Shown in pieces: positions 50,883-61,190 of a stretch of DNA of 64,000 nucleotides. The notes under the pieces are model-generated. The model ran no database searches and was not told the DNA's origin. It saw only the letters and a list, made by a program, of their open reading frames with translations. The translations under genes were made by a program, and so were the position numbers. This DNA is from DATCMH01 sp036563505 (GTDB lineage Bacteria > Pseudomonadota > Alphaproteobacteria > Rhizobiales > Beijerinckiaceae), in assembly GCA_036563505.1 (NCBI GenBank), contig DATCMH010000022.1, positions 124,001 to 188,000 on the forward strand, in the 5' to 3' direction. Positions within the stretch are counted from its first letter, which is position 1. The number at the start of each line of letters is the position of its first letter.

Positions 50883-51998
50883 ATGCGCACCGACACCCTC
50901 CCGATTCCCGCCACCGCGCCCGGCACCGCGAGCGCCCTCACGGTCCACCGCTTCGGTCAGGAAGGCGCGCGGCCGCGCGCCTATATCCAGGCGGCGCTCC
51001 ACGCCGACGAGATCCCCGGCATGATCGCCGCCCATCACCTGCGCGAGCGCCTGACCGCGCTGGAGCAGGAGGGCCGGATCGCCGGCGAGGTCGTGCTCGT
51101 GCCCTTCGCCAACCCGATCGGCCTCGGCCAGTGCCTGCTCGGCCAGGCGGTCGGTCGCTTCGACCTCTCGGACGGGCTCAACTTCAACCGCGCCTACCCC
51201 TATCTGGAGCCAGCGGTGGCCGACCGGGTCGCCGCCGACCTCTCGGACGATGCGGACGCGAATGTCGGCCTCATCCGCGACGCCCTCGCGGCCGTGCTCG
51301 CCGAGGCGCCCGCCGCGACGCCGGCCGAGCACCTCAAAAAACTGCTCCTGTCGCTGGCCGTCGAGGCCGACCTCGTCCTCGACCTGCACTGCGACGGCGA
51401 GGCGGTGATGCACCTCTACACCCTCACCCCTATGGCCGAGGACCTGGCGCCTCTCGCGGCGCTCCTCGGCTGCGAGGCGGTGCTGCTGGCCACCGAGTCC
51501 GGCGACGATCCGTTCGACGAGGCCTGCAGCCGGCCCTGGCACGAGCTCCGGGAGCGCTTCCCCGACCGCCCCATCCCGCTCGCCTGCCTCGCGACGACGG
51601 TGGAATTGCGCGGCGAGGCGGACGTCGACCACGCGCTGGCGTCTAAGGACGCCAAAGCCATACTCGACTACCTCCTTCTGCGTGGCGTGATCGCGGGCGA
51701 CCCGCCCGCCGTGCCCGAACCGCTCTGCGCGCCGACGCCGCTCGCCGGCACGGAACCCCTCACCGCGCCCGTCCCTGGGATGGTGGTCTACCTCAAGCCC
51801 GCCGGGGCGAGGGTGCGGGCCGGCGAGCGCATCGCCGACCTCATCGACCCGGCGACGGGCGTCGTCACACCGGTGACGAGCCGGTCGGACGGCGTGCTCT
51901 TCGCCCGCGCCGCGACCCGCTTCGCAACGGCCGGGCGCCGGCTCGGCAAGGTCGCCGGCACGGCGTTCCACCGCTCCGGCAAGCTCTTGAGCCCGTGA
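50883..51998 (+). CDS. AstE/aspartoacylase-family zinc deacylase
   Basis: A protein of 371 residues. Zinc ligands are visible in AALHADEIPG (His and Glu) and LVLDLHCDGE (second His), with LNFNRAYPY between them, as in succinylglutamate desuccinylase and aspartoacylase. The C-terminal domain (about 290-371) is beta-rich, with VPGMVVYLKPAGARVRAGER, resembling the lid of these enzymes. It lies between the permease and ATPase genes of the same operon, so it likely trims an N-acyl group from the imported compound. The substrate is unknown. Confidence 0.8.
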   Translation: MRTDTLPIPATAPGTASALTVHRFGQEGARPRAYIQAALHADEIPGMIAAHHLRERLTALEQEGRIAGEVVLVPFANPIGLGQCLLGQAVGRFDLSDGLNFNRAYPYLEPAVADRVAADLSDDADANVGLIRDALAAVLAEAPAATPAEHLKKLLLSLAVEADLVLDLHCDGEAVMHLYTLTPMAEDLAPLAALLGCEAVLLATESGDDPFDEACSRPWHELRERFPDRPIPLACLATTVELRGEADVDHALASKDAKAILDYLLLRGVIAGDPPAVPEPLCAPTPLAGTEPLTAPVPGMVVYLKPAGARVRAGERIADLIDPATGVVTPVTSRSDGVLFARAATRFATAGRRLGKVAGTAFHRSGKLLSP

Positions 51999-52005
51999 GG
52001 TCACG

Positions 52006-52779
<774 letters not shown>

Positions 52780-53068
52780 GTGGCCGCGGACCGGAGCCTC
52801 GCGGAGCGGTTAAGCTTGACGGAGGATGAACGACCGCCCTGTCTTCCGCTGGCGGTTCGCAACGGTTATGGAAGGCTGGGCCACTCAGGCATCAGGGGCG
52901 TGTTTCGTCCCGACCCGGACGATGCTTGAGCCCGTCCCGGCCTGGGACAGGGCCGCGAGGGCGGAGAGCCCTACTCGGCGCAAGCCCGCGACGGCACGGC
53001 GCTGAATTTCGATAAAAATATCAGAAAGTTGCTGCTTTCAGCTGTCAGCCGCTCACGGCGGATGACGC

Positions 53069-54583
53069 GTGGGCACCGCCCTTGCTCATCTGGTCCCGGA
53101 CCCGAGAACGAGCGGCGGCCTGATCGTGAGCAGCACACAAGCCCCTATCCCCGGCCTGACCCTGTCCCTTTCGCGGACGAGGCTTGCCCTGCGCAGCCTG
53201 TTCCCGGTGCTGGCGGCGGTCAGCGACGCCCTGCTGATCGCCGGCACGGCCATCGCCACGAGCGTCGCCTATCATCTCGCCGCCTATCAGAATCCCGGCG
53301 ATGTCGGCGATTACGCCCGCCTCGGCGTGCTCGTCGCCTGGCTCTTCGTCCTGGTGAGCGCCTACCGGGGCGAGTACGAAGCGACGCGCTTCCTCGACGT
53401 CGGCCGCCAGCTGCGGGTGAGCTTCCAGCTCTGGACCGCTGTGATCCTGATCCTTCTCGTTGTGGCCTTCCTCGCCAAGGTCACCGACGGCTATTCCCGC
53501 GGCTGGCTCGTGCTCTTCTATCCTGCCGGGCTCGCGGTGATGCTCGGCGGGCGCCTGGCACTCGGGCGGGCGCTCAAGCTGACGAGCCATCGCGGCTACC
53601 TGACGCTCCGGCGCATCATGCTCGTCGGGGCGAAGGATGACGTCGAAGCCTTCGTGCGCCGCTGCCAGCCCTGGAACTGGGGCCTGGACCTCGTCGGCGC
53701 GGCGCTCATTCCAACGCGTCCCGAACGGGAGCGGCCGGACGGCCTTGCCCGGCTCGACGCGGACCTGAGCGCGGCGGTTGCCCGCGTCCGGGCCCTTCAG
53801 CCCGACGACGTGTTCATCGTGATGCCCTGGTCCGAACGCGAGGCCATCGAGCGCTGCCTCAACGCCCTGCTCACGGTCCCGGCCTCGATCCACCTCGGGG
53901 CGGAGGAGATCCTGGAGCGCTTCCATGACGTGCGCATCGCTCGCGTCGGCGGCATGGCGAGCCTCAATCTCACCCCGCCGCGGCTCTCGCCCTTGCGCCA
54001 GCTCCTGAAGCGCATCTTCGACGTCGTCGCCGCGAGCCTGCTGCTCGTGGCCCTCGCGCCGCTCTTCCTCGCCGTCGCCGCCCTGATCCGCCTTGACAGC
54101 CCCGGCCCGGCGCTCTTCGTCCAGCGCCGCTACGGCTTCAACCGGCGCCCGTTCCGCATCGTGAAGTTCCGCACCATGGTGACGCTGGAGGACGGTGCGG
54201 AGGTGCGCCAGGCCGTGCGGGGCGACGCTCGCGTCACCCGGGTCGGGGCGGTGCTGCGGCGCTGGAACATCGACGAGTTGCCGCAACTCGTGAACGTGCT
54301 CCTGGGACAGATGTCCCTCGTCGGACCGCGCCCCCATGCCGTCATCCACGACGATTCCTTCGGGGCCCGCATCGCCCTCTACGCCCGGCGCCACAACGTG
54401 AAGCCCGGGCTGACCGGCTGGGCCCAGGTCAACGGCCTGCGCGGCCCCACCGAAACCGACGATGCGATGCGCCGGCGCATCGAGCACGACCTCTACTACA
54501 TCGACAACTGGTCGTTCTGGCTCGACCTGCGGATCCTCGTCCTGACCGTGATCTCGCCGAAGGCTTTTCTGAACGCGTGCTGA
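53069..54583 (+). CDS. Exopolysaccharide polyprenyl-phosphate glycosyl-1-phosphotransferase
   Basis: A protein of 504 residues. About four to five N-terminal membrane helices, a soluble NAD-like middle region and a C-terminal bacterial sugar-transferase domain (about 315-500) starting with LKRIFDVVAASLLLVALAPL are present. VKFRTMV, RWNIDELPQLVNVLLGQMSL, VGPRPHA and VKPGLTGWAQVNGLRG are its catalytic motifs. It should load the first sugar phosphate on undecaprenyl phosphate to start an exopolysaccharide. The start GTG is weak, and a GTG near 53126 is possible. The 289 bases upstream hold only an AT-rich stretch near 53010-53030. No other polysaccharide genes are adjacent. Confidence 0.85.
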   Translation: MGTALAHLVPDPRTSGGLIVSSTQAPIPGLTLSLSRTRLALRSLFPVLAAVSDALLIAGTAIATSVAYHLAAYQNPGDVGDYARLGVLVAWLFVLVSAYRGEYEATRFLDVGRQLRVSFQLWTAVILILLVVAFLAKVTDGYSRGWLVLFYPAGLAVMLGGRLALGRALKLTSHRGYLTLRRIMLVGAKDDVEAFVRRCQPWNWGLDLVGAALIPTRPERERPDGLARLDADLSAAVARVRALQPDDVFIVMPWSEREAIERCLNALLTVPASIHLGAEEILERFHDVRIARVGGMASLNLTPPRLSPLRQLLKRIFDVVAASLLLVALAPLFLAVAALIRLDSPGPALFVQRRYGFNRRPFRIVKFRTMVTLEDGAEVRQAVRGDARVTRVGAVLRRWNIDELPQLVNVLLGQMSLVGPRPHAVIHDDSFGARIALYARRHNVKPGLTGWAQVNGLRGPTETDDAMRRRIEHDLYYIDNWSFWLDLRILVLTVISPKAFLNAC

Positions 54584-54641
54584 GGTCGTTGCCCCGCGGA
54601 CGGCTGTGGTGCAGGGCGTCAGGCGCGGGGGAGGCCGAGCC

Positions 54642-55373
<732 letters not shown>

Positions 55374-55381
55374 GGCGGACC

Positions 55382-56074
55382 TCAGCGAATGATGGCGGTG
55401 CGCGCCTGAAGGCGCTTCACGAGGGACGAGGCGGCGAACGAGATCGCGAAGTAGACCACGGCCGCGAAAAGGTACATCTCGACGAGGCGCCCGTCGCGCT
55501 GCGCCACCTTCGAGGCGGCGCCGAGGAAGTCGGTGAGCGAGAGCACGTAGACGAGGGAGGTGTCCTGGAACAGGATGATCGTCTGCGTCAGCAGCACGGG
55601 AAGCATGTTGCGGAAGGCCTGGGGCAGGACGATGTTCGCCATCACCTGGGGATAGGTGAGACCGAGCGCGTAGCCCGCCGCCACCTGGCCTTTCGGGATC
55701 GACTGGATGCCCGCCCGCATGATCTCGGCGAAATAGGCCGCCTCGAACAGCGTGAAGGTGATGAGCGATGAGGTGAAGGCGCCGACCGCGATCGGCCGCT
55801 CCGCTCCGGTGATCCAGGCGCCGATATAGGGCACCAGGAAGTAGAACCAGAAGATCACCAGAACAAGCGGCAGGGACCGCATGAAGTTCACGTAGGCTGC
55901 CGCGATCTTGGGCAGGACCGGCAGGTTGCCGAGGCGCATCAGGGCGATGAGCGTGCCGAGCACGATGCCGCCGAGCGTGGCTAACGCCGTCAGCGTCAGC
56001 GTGAAGGTCATCCCGTCGAGGAACAGGTAGCCCAGCGACCGGCGGACGACGTCGAAGTCGAGGTTGGAGAACAT
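55382..56074 (-). CDS. gltK: Glutamate/aspartate-type ABC transporter permease, GltK-like
   Basis: A protein of 230 residues with about five membrane helices. YLFLDGMTFTLTLTALATLG, NFMRSLPLVLVIFWFYFLVP and the EAA loop GQVAAGYALGLTYPQVMANI fit GltK. It pairs with the GltJ-like protein, which precedes it by ten bases. The genes are in the order binding protein, permease, permease, ATPase, the arrangement of glutamate/aspartate systems in proteobacteria. Confidence 0.9.
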   Translation of the reverse strand: MFSNLDFDVVRRSLGYLFLDGMTFTLTLTALATLGGIVLGTLIALMRLGNLPVLPKIAAAYVNFMRSLPLVLVIFWFYFLVPYIGAWITGAERPIAVGAFTSSLITFTLFEAAYFAEIMRAGIQSIPKGQVAAGYALGLTYPQVMANIVLPQAFRNMLPVLLTQTIILFQDTSLVYVLSLTDFLGAASKVAQRDGRLVEMYLFAAVVYFAISFAASSLVKRLQARTAIIR

Positions 56075-56084
56075 GCCCGTGCTC

Positions 56085-56816
56085 CTACTTGCCGGCGATG
56101 TAGCCGGGCACGGCCACTTTCCGCTCGAGAAGGCGCATCCCGGTTGTCACGATGAGGTTCAGGGCGAGGTATATCAGGGTCGCGGCGGTGAAGGCCTCGA
56201 AGACCTGGAAGGAGAACTCCTGCATCGCCCGCGCCCGCGCCGTGAGCTCAAGGAGCCCGATGGTGAGCGCCACGGAGGTGTTCTTGATCGTGTTCAAGAA
56301 CTCGGAGGTGAGCGGCGGCAGGATGATGCGAAACGCCATCGGCAGAAGCACGTAGCGGTAGGTCTGCGCCGTGGTCAGGCCAAGCGCCGTGCCCGCCATG
56401 CGCTGGCCCCGGGGCAGGGCGTTGATGCCGGCGCGAAGCTGCTCGGCGACGCGGGCCGACATGTAGAAGCCGAGGCCGATGACCGCCGTCCAGAAGGGCG
56501 CGTTCGGCAATTGCTTGAGCCACAGGCCCGCCGCTTGCGGCAGCACCTCGGGCAGCACGAAGAACCAGAGGAAGAGCTGGACGAGGAAGGGGATGTTGCG
56601 AAAGAGCTCGACATAGGCGTTGCCGATCCGCTGCGCTGCCTTCGAGGGCAGGGTGCGCATCACGCCGACGAGGGAGCCGAAGACCAGCGCCAGGATCCAG
56701 GCGCAGAGCGCCGTGACGATCGTCCAGCGCAGGCCGACCATCAGGGTGTCGAGGTAGGTGCCGACGCCCTCCGGGGATGCCTCCCAGAAGATGCCCCAGT
56801 TCCAGTTGTAGTTCAT
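56085..56816 (-). CDS. gltJ: Glutamate/aspartate-type ABC transporter permease, GltJ-like
   Basis: A protein of 243 residues with about five membrane helices. MNYNWNWGIFWEASPEGVGT is the typical GltJ N-terminus, followed by YVELFRNIPFLVQLFLWFFV and the EAA loop LPRGQRMAGTALGLTTAQTY. It follows the binding-protein gene after a 134-base gap containing a perfect hairpin. Such gaps often allow the binding protein to be made in excess. Confidence 0.92.
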   Translation of the reverse strand: MNYNWNWGIFWEASPEGVGTYLDTLMVGLRWTIVTALCAWILALVFGSLVGVMRTLPSKAAQRIGNAYVELFRNIPFLVQLFLWFFVLPEVLPQAAGLWLKQLPNAPFWTAVIGLGFYMSARVAEQLRAGINALPRGQRMAGTALGLTTAQTYRYVLLPMAFRIILPPLTSEFLNTIKNTSVALTIGLLELTARARAMQEFSFQVFEAFTAATLIYLALNLIVTTGMRLLERKVAVPGYIAGK

Positions 56817-56915
56817 CTGCCCCCCGACCCCTCAGGCCCGTGCCCGGCGCGACCCTTCGGTCGTCGTGTTGAGGGCCGGGCGGAGAAGCGGTCTCCGTCA
56901 GGCCCCGATCGCGAG

Positions 56916-56939
56916 GGCTCCCGCCTGAGGGCGGGAGCC
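56916..56939 (-). other. Stem-loop between gltI-like and gltJ-like genes
   Basis: GGCTCCCGCC (56916-56925) pairs perfectly with GGCGGGAGCC (56930-56939) around a TGAG loop. There is no T-run, so it is more likely an mRNA-stabilising or attenuating structure than a terminator. Confidence 0.6.
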
Positions 56940-56950
56940 GCAGGGGCTGG

Positions 56951-57853
56951 TCAGTACATCGCCGGGTCGGCGGCGTCGGTCGGCGCCGAGAAGGCTTTCT
57001 TGAGGGCCGCGCTGATTGGCACGTTGAGGGTCAGGCCCTTCGGCGGGATCGCCTGGTTGAACCACTTGTCGTAGGTCTTCTGGCCTTCGGGGCTCTTGTA
57101 GAAGGCGGCGGTCGCCCCATCGACGACCTTCTTGAAGGCCGGGTCGTCCTTGCGCAGCATGATGCCGTAGGGCTCGGGCAGCGAGAAGGCGTCCTCGGAC
57201 AGGGTGTAGGCCGCGGGCTCCTTGGAGTTGGCCACCAGCGACGACAGGAGGATGTCGTCCATCACGAAGGCCACCGCGCGGTCGGTCTCGACCATCAGGA
57301 AGGCCTCGGCGTGATCCTTGGCCGGCAGGATGTTGATGTTGAGCTTCTTCTCGACGTTGGCCTCGTTGAGCTGCTTGATGTTGGTGGTGCCCGCGGTCGA
57401 GACCACCGTCTTGCCCTTGAGGTCCTCGATCTTCGTCACCTTGTTGGCCTTCTTCGCCACGAAGCGGCTCGCGGTGAGAAAGTGGGTGTTGGTGAAGGAC
57501 ACCTGCTTCTGACGGTCGGCGTTGTTCGTCGTCGAGCCGCACTCGAGGTCGATGGTGCCGTTCGCCATCAGCGGGATGCGGGTGGCCGAGGTCACCGGGT
57601 TCATCTTGACGGCGAGGTTCGGCAGCTTCAGCTCGGCCTTCACCGCGTCGACCACCTTCATGCAGATGTCGATGGCGTAGCCCACCGGCTGCTGCTTGTC
57701 GTCGAGATAGGAGAAGGGCACGGAGGAGTCGCGGACGCCGAGCGTGATCGTGCCGGTCTCCTTGATCTTCTTGAGGGTGCCGGTGAGCTCCTGGGCCGAG
57801 GCCGGAGCGATCGCCAGGCCGGCGGCCAGGGCGATGAAGGTCGTGATGCGCAT
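56951..57853 (-). CDS. gltI: Glutamate/aspartate-type substrate-binding protein
   Basis: A protein of 300 residues with a signal peptide (MRITTFIALAAGLAIAPASA). LKKIKETGTITLGVRDSSVP, the ligand region NPVTSATRIPLMANGTIDLE, GSTTNNADRQKQVSFTNTHF and DILLSSLVANSKEP match the GltI/AatJ group. It binds acidic amino acids in the periplasm. It follows a LysR gene by 46 bases and precedes gltJ, so it is part of the same leftward unit. Divergent from the unit are dgcN and dgcA, which suggests D-glutamate or N-acylated glutamate among the ligands. Confidence 0.9.
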   Translation of the reverse strand: MRITTFIALAAGLAIAPASAQELTGTLKKIKETGTITLGVRDSSVPFSYLDDKQQPVGYAIDICMKVVDAVKAELKLPNLAVKMNPVTSATRIPLMANGTIDLECGSTTNNADRQKQVSFTNTHFLTASRFVAKKANKVTKIEDLKGKTVVSTAGTTNIKQLNEANVEKKLNINILPAKDHAEAFLMVETDRAVAFVMDDILLSSLVANSKEPAAYTLSEDAFSLPEPYGIMLRKDDPAFKKVVDGATAAFYKSPEGQKTYDKWFNQAIPPKGLTLNVPISAALKKAFSAPTDAADPAMY

Positions 57854-57899
57854 GTCGTCAGGTTCTCCTCTGGTGCTCGTTCGTTGATCGCGCGTCCGC

Positions 57900-58847
57900 T
57901 CAAGGATGCGCGCCGGCGAGCCTTGGCCGTGATCGTTCGCCGACCTTGGGCTTGGCGTCTACCTCTTTTTTCACGAGCCGCGTCCAGAGCCGCTCCACCG
58001 CGGGCTTCTGGTTGGCGCGGTCGCGAAAGGCGATGACCTGGAGATCGAGGGACCACGGCTCGCCTCCGAGCGCCACGAGCGGCCCCGTGCCGCCCGCGGC
58101 GGTGCTCTCGGGCAGGAAGGCGACCCCGCGTCCGGCGATCGCCATATCGCGCAGGACGTCGGCCATGTCGCTCTCCAGCACCGTGACGCCGTGGAGCCGC
58201 TCGGGAGCGGTCTCGATCACGAGGTCGACGAAACGGGCGAAGGAGACGCCCGGCGTATAGCTCAACAGCGGCACGGGCCGCTCCGGGCGGCCGGGCCAGG
58301 CCAGTGCCTGCGCCAAGCTGGGCGCCGCGTAAGGGCGCAGACGCTCCGGCTCGATGGCGAGGCGGTCGTAGCGCTCCGGGTCGAGGTGGATCGGCTGCTG
58401 CGCCGTGTGGAAGCAGACGAGAAGATCGGCGTCGCCCGAGACGAGGGCGCTGAAGAGGTCGTGGACGTTGCCGAGCACCGTGGTGCAGCTCAAAGTGCCG
58501 TCCGGAGACCAGCGCTCCCACCAGTGCGGCAGCCGGGCTGTGGCGAGCACGAAGGGCAGCGCGACGCGCACGTGCTCGCGCCGCGGGTTGGGGGCGCCGG
58601 AGAGTTCCGTGCGAGCGTCCACCACCTGGCGCAGGATCTCGCCGGCATGATGCCGGAACTGCTCGCCTTCGGGCGTCAGCCGGGTCGGGAAGGTGGAGCG
58701 GTCGATGAGCGCAACGCCGAGCCAGGCCTCGAGCGACTGAATGCGCCGGCTGAAGGCCGCCTGCGAGGCGTTGCGCGCCAACGCCGCCTTGGTGAAGTTG
58801 CCGGTCTCGGCGACGGTGAGGAAATCCTGGAGCCAGCGCACGTCCAT
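57900..58847 (-). CDS. LysR-type regulator of the D-glutamate locus
   Basis: A protein of 315 residues. A LysR helix-turn-helix spans residues 2-60 (FLTVAETGNFTKAALARNAS, AFSRRIQSLEAWLG), with an effector-binding domain from about 90. It is the first gene of the leftward lysR-gltI-gltJ-gltK-gltL unit and is divergent from dgcN. Two ATGCA-N5-TGCAT sites, both with T-N11-A spacing, lie in the shared region, one near each promoter. This supports control of both units by this protein. D-glutamate or N-acetyl-glutamate is a guess for the effector. Confidence 0.88.
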   Translation of the reverse strand: MDVRWLQDFLTVAETGNFTKAALARNASQAAFSRRIQSLEAWLGVALIDRSTFPTRLTPEGEQFRHHAGEILRQVVDARTELSGAPNPRREHVRVALPFVLATARLPHWWERWSPDGTLSCTTVLGNVHDLFSALVSGDADLLVCFHTAQQPIHLDPERYDRLAIEPERLRPYAAPSLAQALAWPGRPERPVPLLSYTPGVSFARFVDLVIETAPERLHGVTVLESDMADVLRDMAIAGRGVAFLPESTAAGGTGPLVALGGEPWSLDLQVIAFRDRANQKPAVERLWTRLVKKEVDAKPKVGERSRPRLAGAHP

Positions 58848-58937
58848 CAGCGGGGCCTCGCAGGGGCGCTGGCGGGGATCGGTGGCGTAACAGGCAGCAT
58901 GGCGCGAAGGTTAGCCGCGGCAGCGGGCGCGGCGCCA

Positions 58938-58952
58938 ATGCATTTTTTGCAT
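58938..58952. promoter_or_regulatory. Putative LysR site 1 (lysR-proximal)
   Basis: ATGCA-N5-TGCAT with T58939-N11-A58951 spacing, 90 bases upstream of the LysR start. The same site recurs at 59094-59108. Confidence 0.6.
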
Positions 58953-58967
58953 CATAGTACCTCAATT

Positions 58968-59083
58968 GTCATTCCGGGGCCGCGCAGCGGAGCCCGGAAT
59001 CCATGACTGGGTGAGCGGGGCGAGCAGCATCCGGCCCAGTCGTGGGTTCCGGGTTCTCGGCTCTCGCCGAGCCCCGGAATGAC
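58968..59083. repeat. Palindromic repeat R6 between two LysR sites
   Basis: Arms GTCATTCCGGGGC (58968-58980) and complement (59071-59083) pair perfectly over 13 bases. A second pair around ATGACTGGG / CCCAGTCGT and a TCTCGGCTCTCGCCGAG hairpin lie inside. It fills most of the 325 bases between the two divergent promoters, where no gene is seen. Confidence 0.8.
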
Positions 59084-59093
59084 ACCCACCCGA

Positions 59094-59108
59094 ATGCACA
59101 ACTTGCAT
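59094..59108. promoter_or_regulatory. Putative LysR site 2 (dgcN-proximal)
   Basis: ATGCA-N5-TGCAT with T59095-N11-A59107 spacing, 64 bases upstream of the dgcN start. It has the same arms and spacing as the site at 58938-58952. Confidence 0.6.
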
Positions 59109-59172
59109 TGGCCTCTCACCGCCCCGCGCTCCATAGTGCGCCCCGATCCGACCCGCCTGGGAGCCCCGCCCG

Positions 59173-60198
59173 ATGCAGATCCAGCCGCCCTACCTCATGT
59201 TCCTCGGCGACGTGCCGGATCAGCTCGCGGCCAAGACCGCGCAAGGCATCGTCGACTGGCGGCCGGAATGGTGCCTGGGGCAGTTGCGGCTCCCCGGCTG
59301 CAAGGCCGATCTCGGCATCCCGGACATGACGATCGCCGACGCCGTCGGGCAGGGCGCGCGCACCCTCGTCGTGGGCGTGGCCAATGCCGGCGGCGTCCTG
59401 CCCGACCACTGGACCGATGTCATCGTTCAGGCGATCGAGGCCGGAATGGACGTGGCCTCGGGCCTCCACACCCGGCTCGGCTCCAAACCCGCCATCGCTC
59501 AGGCCGCGGCCAGGCACGGCCGGCAACTCTTCGACGTGCGCCATACCGACCAGAGCTTCGCCACCGGCAAGGGTACGAAGCGGCCGGGCCTGCGGCTTCT
59601 CACGGTGGGCACCGACTGCTCGGCGGGCAAGAAATACACCGCACTGGCGCTTGAGCGCGAGATGCGGGCGCGCGGCCTCGACGCGGATTTCCGGGCGACG
59701 GGCCAGACCGGCGTCTTCATCTCCGGCCGAGGTGTCGCCATCGACGCCGTGGTGGCGGACTTCATCTCGGGCGCCGTCGAGTGGATCGCGCCGGCCGCCG
59801 ATCCGGGCCACTGGGACCTCATCGAGGGGCAGGGCTCGCTGTTCCATCCCTCCTTCGCGGGCGTGTCCCTCGGGCTCCTGCACGGGGCGCAGCCCGACGC
59901 CTTCGTGGTCTGCCACGAGCCGACCCGCACCACCATGCGCGGCGTCCAGCACCCGCTGCCCACGATCCAAGAGGTCATCGACCTCACCATCACCTGCGGC
60001 CGCCTCACCAATCCCGGCATCCGTCCCGTCGGCATCGCGGTGAATACGAAGGCGCTCGGGGACGAGGAGGCGCGGAGCTACCTCGCGAAGGTCGCGGCCG
60101 AGCACGACCTGCCGGCCACCGACCCGGTGCGCTACGGCGTCTCCGCCATCGTCGACCGGCTGCAAAACCTCTTCCCCTCCACCCGCTCGGCGGCGTGA
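59173..60198 (+). CDS. dgcN: D-glutamate N-acetyltransferase DgcN (DUF1611 family)
   Basis: A protein of 341 residues of the DUF1611 family. A P-loop-like motif GTDCSAGKKYT lies at about 143-153, after an N-terminal domain (YLMFLGDVPDQLAAKTAQGI). HEPTRTTMRGVQHPLPTIQE and VAINTKALGDEEARSYL are further family blocks. In characterised bacteria DgcN acetylates D-glutamate, and the partner DgcA then racemises the product. DgcA is encoded 11 bases downstream. The DUF1611 name alone covers other roles, so the dgcA neighbour is the main support. Confidence 0.78.
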   Translation: MQIQPPYLMFLGDVPDQLAAKTAQGIVDWRPEWCLGQLRLPGCKADLGIPDMTIADAVGQGARTLVVGVANAGGVLPDHWTDVIVQAIEAGMDVASGLHTRLGSKPAIAQAAARHGRQLFDVRHTDQSFATGKGTKRPGLRLLTVGTDCSAGKKYTALALEREMRARGLDADFRATGQTGVFISGRGVAIDAVVADFISGAVEWIAPAADPGHWDLIEGQGSLFHPSFAGVSLGLLHGAQPDAFVVCHEPTRTTMRGVQHPLPTIQEVIDLTITCGRLTNPGIRPVGIAVNTKALGDEEARSYLAKVAAEHDLPATDPVRYGVSAIVDRLQNLFPSTRSAA

Positions 60199-60209
60199 GG
60201 AGGGAGCCG

Positions 60210-61190
60210 ATGCGTCGTCTCACTGTGACCGTCGAGCGCTTCCCGATCGCTGGCCGCTTCACCATCTCCCGCGGCAGCCGCACGGAGGCCGTGGTCGTGA
60301 CGGCCACCGTCACGGACGGGGCAATCACCGGCCGGGGCGAGTGCGTGCCTTACGCCCGCTACGGCGAGACCGTGGAAGGCGTCGCGGCCGACATCGCGGC
60401 GCAAGAGGAGGCCGTCGCGGCGGGCATCACGCGTCAGGACCTCCAGCGCGCGATGAAGGCGGGCGCGGCCCGCAACGCTCTCGACTGCGCCCTGTGGGAT
60501 TTCGAGGCGAAGAGCGCCGGGCGCCGCGCCTGGGACCTTGCGGGACGGACCGCGCCTCAGCCCGTCACCACGGCCTACACCTTGAGCCTGGGCACCCCTG
60601 AGGAGATGGAAGCGGCCGCCCGCGCGGCGGCCGCTCGACCGCTTCTCAAAGTGAAGCTCGGGGGCGAGGGCGATCCGGAGCGGATCGCCGCCGTGCGCCG
60701 CGGCGCGCCCGCCGCGACCCTCATCGTCGACGCCAACGAGGCCTGGTACGAGGCGAATCTCGAGGCCAATCTCAAGGCGTGCCAAGCCGCGGGCGTCGCC
60801 CTCATCGAGCAGCCCCTGCCCGCGAGCGACGACGGTGCGCTCCAGGGCTTCAAGTCTCCGGTGCCGATCTGCGCCGACGAGAGCGCCCACGACCGGGCCG
60901 GCCTCGACCATCTCGCGGGACGCTACCAGGCGATCAACGTGAAGCTCGACAAGACGGGCGGCCTCACGGAGGCCCTGGCGCTCTGCGACGAGGCCCGCCG
61001 GCGCGGGTTGTCCCTGTTCATCGGCTGCATGCTCGGTACCTCCCTTGGCATGGCGCCGGCGGTGCTGCTCACGGGTGAAGCAGCTTTCGTCGACCTCGAC
61101 GGGCCTCTTTTGCTGGCAAAGGACCGTGAGCCGGGTCTTACCTTCGAGGGCTCGACGATCCTGCCCTACTCCGCCGCGCTCTGGGGCTGA
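60210..61190 (+). CDS. dgcA: N-acetyl-D-glutamate racemase DgcA (enolase superfamily)
   Basis: A protein of 326 residues. The enolase-superfamily residues are visible: Lys-X-Lys in LLKVKLGGEGDPER, metal ligands in TLIVDANEAW, LIEQPLP and ICADESAHD, and a second Lys in AINVKLDKTGGL. The fold also suits dipeptide epimerases, which is the usual database name. The dgcN neighbour favours N-acetyl-D-glutamate to N-acetyl-L-glutamate. AGGAGGGA precedes the ATG at 60210. Its last 25 bases overlap the end of the convergent pcaL-type gene. Confidence 0.78.
   Translation: MRRLTVTVERFPIAGRFTISRGSRTEAVVVTATVTDGAITGRGECVPYARYGETVEGVAADIAAQEEAVAAGITRQDLQRAMKAGAARNALDCALWDFEAKSAGRRAWDLAGRTAPQPVTTAYTLSLGTPEEMEAAARAAAARPLLKVKLGGEGDPERIAAVRRGAPAATLIVDANEAWYEANLEANLKACQAAGVALIEQPLPASDDGALQGFKSPVPICADESAHDRAGLDHLAGRYQAINVKLDKTGGLTEALALCDEARRRGLSLFIGCMLGTSLGMAPAVLLTGEAAFVDLDGPLLLAKDREPGLTFEGSTILPYSAALWG

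Noticed and set aside
52826..53010. ORF beginning MNDRPVFRWRF before the exopolysaccharide gene
   Set aside because: The GGAGG directly touches the ATG, leaving no spacing for translation, and the sequence has no protein-like features.
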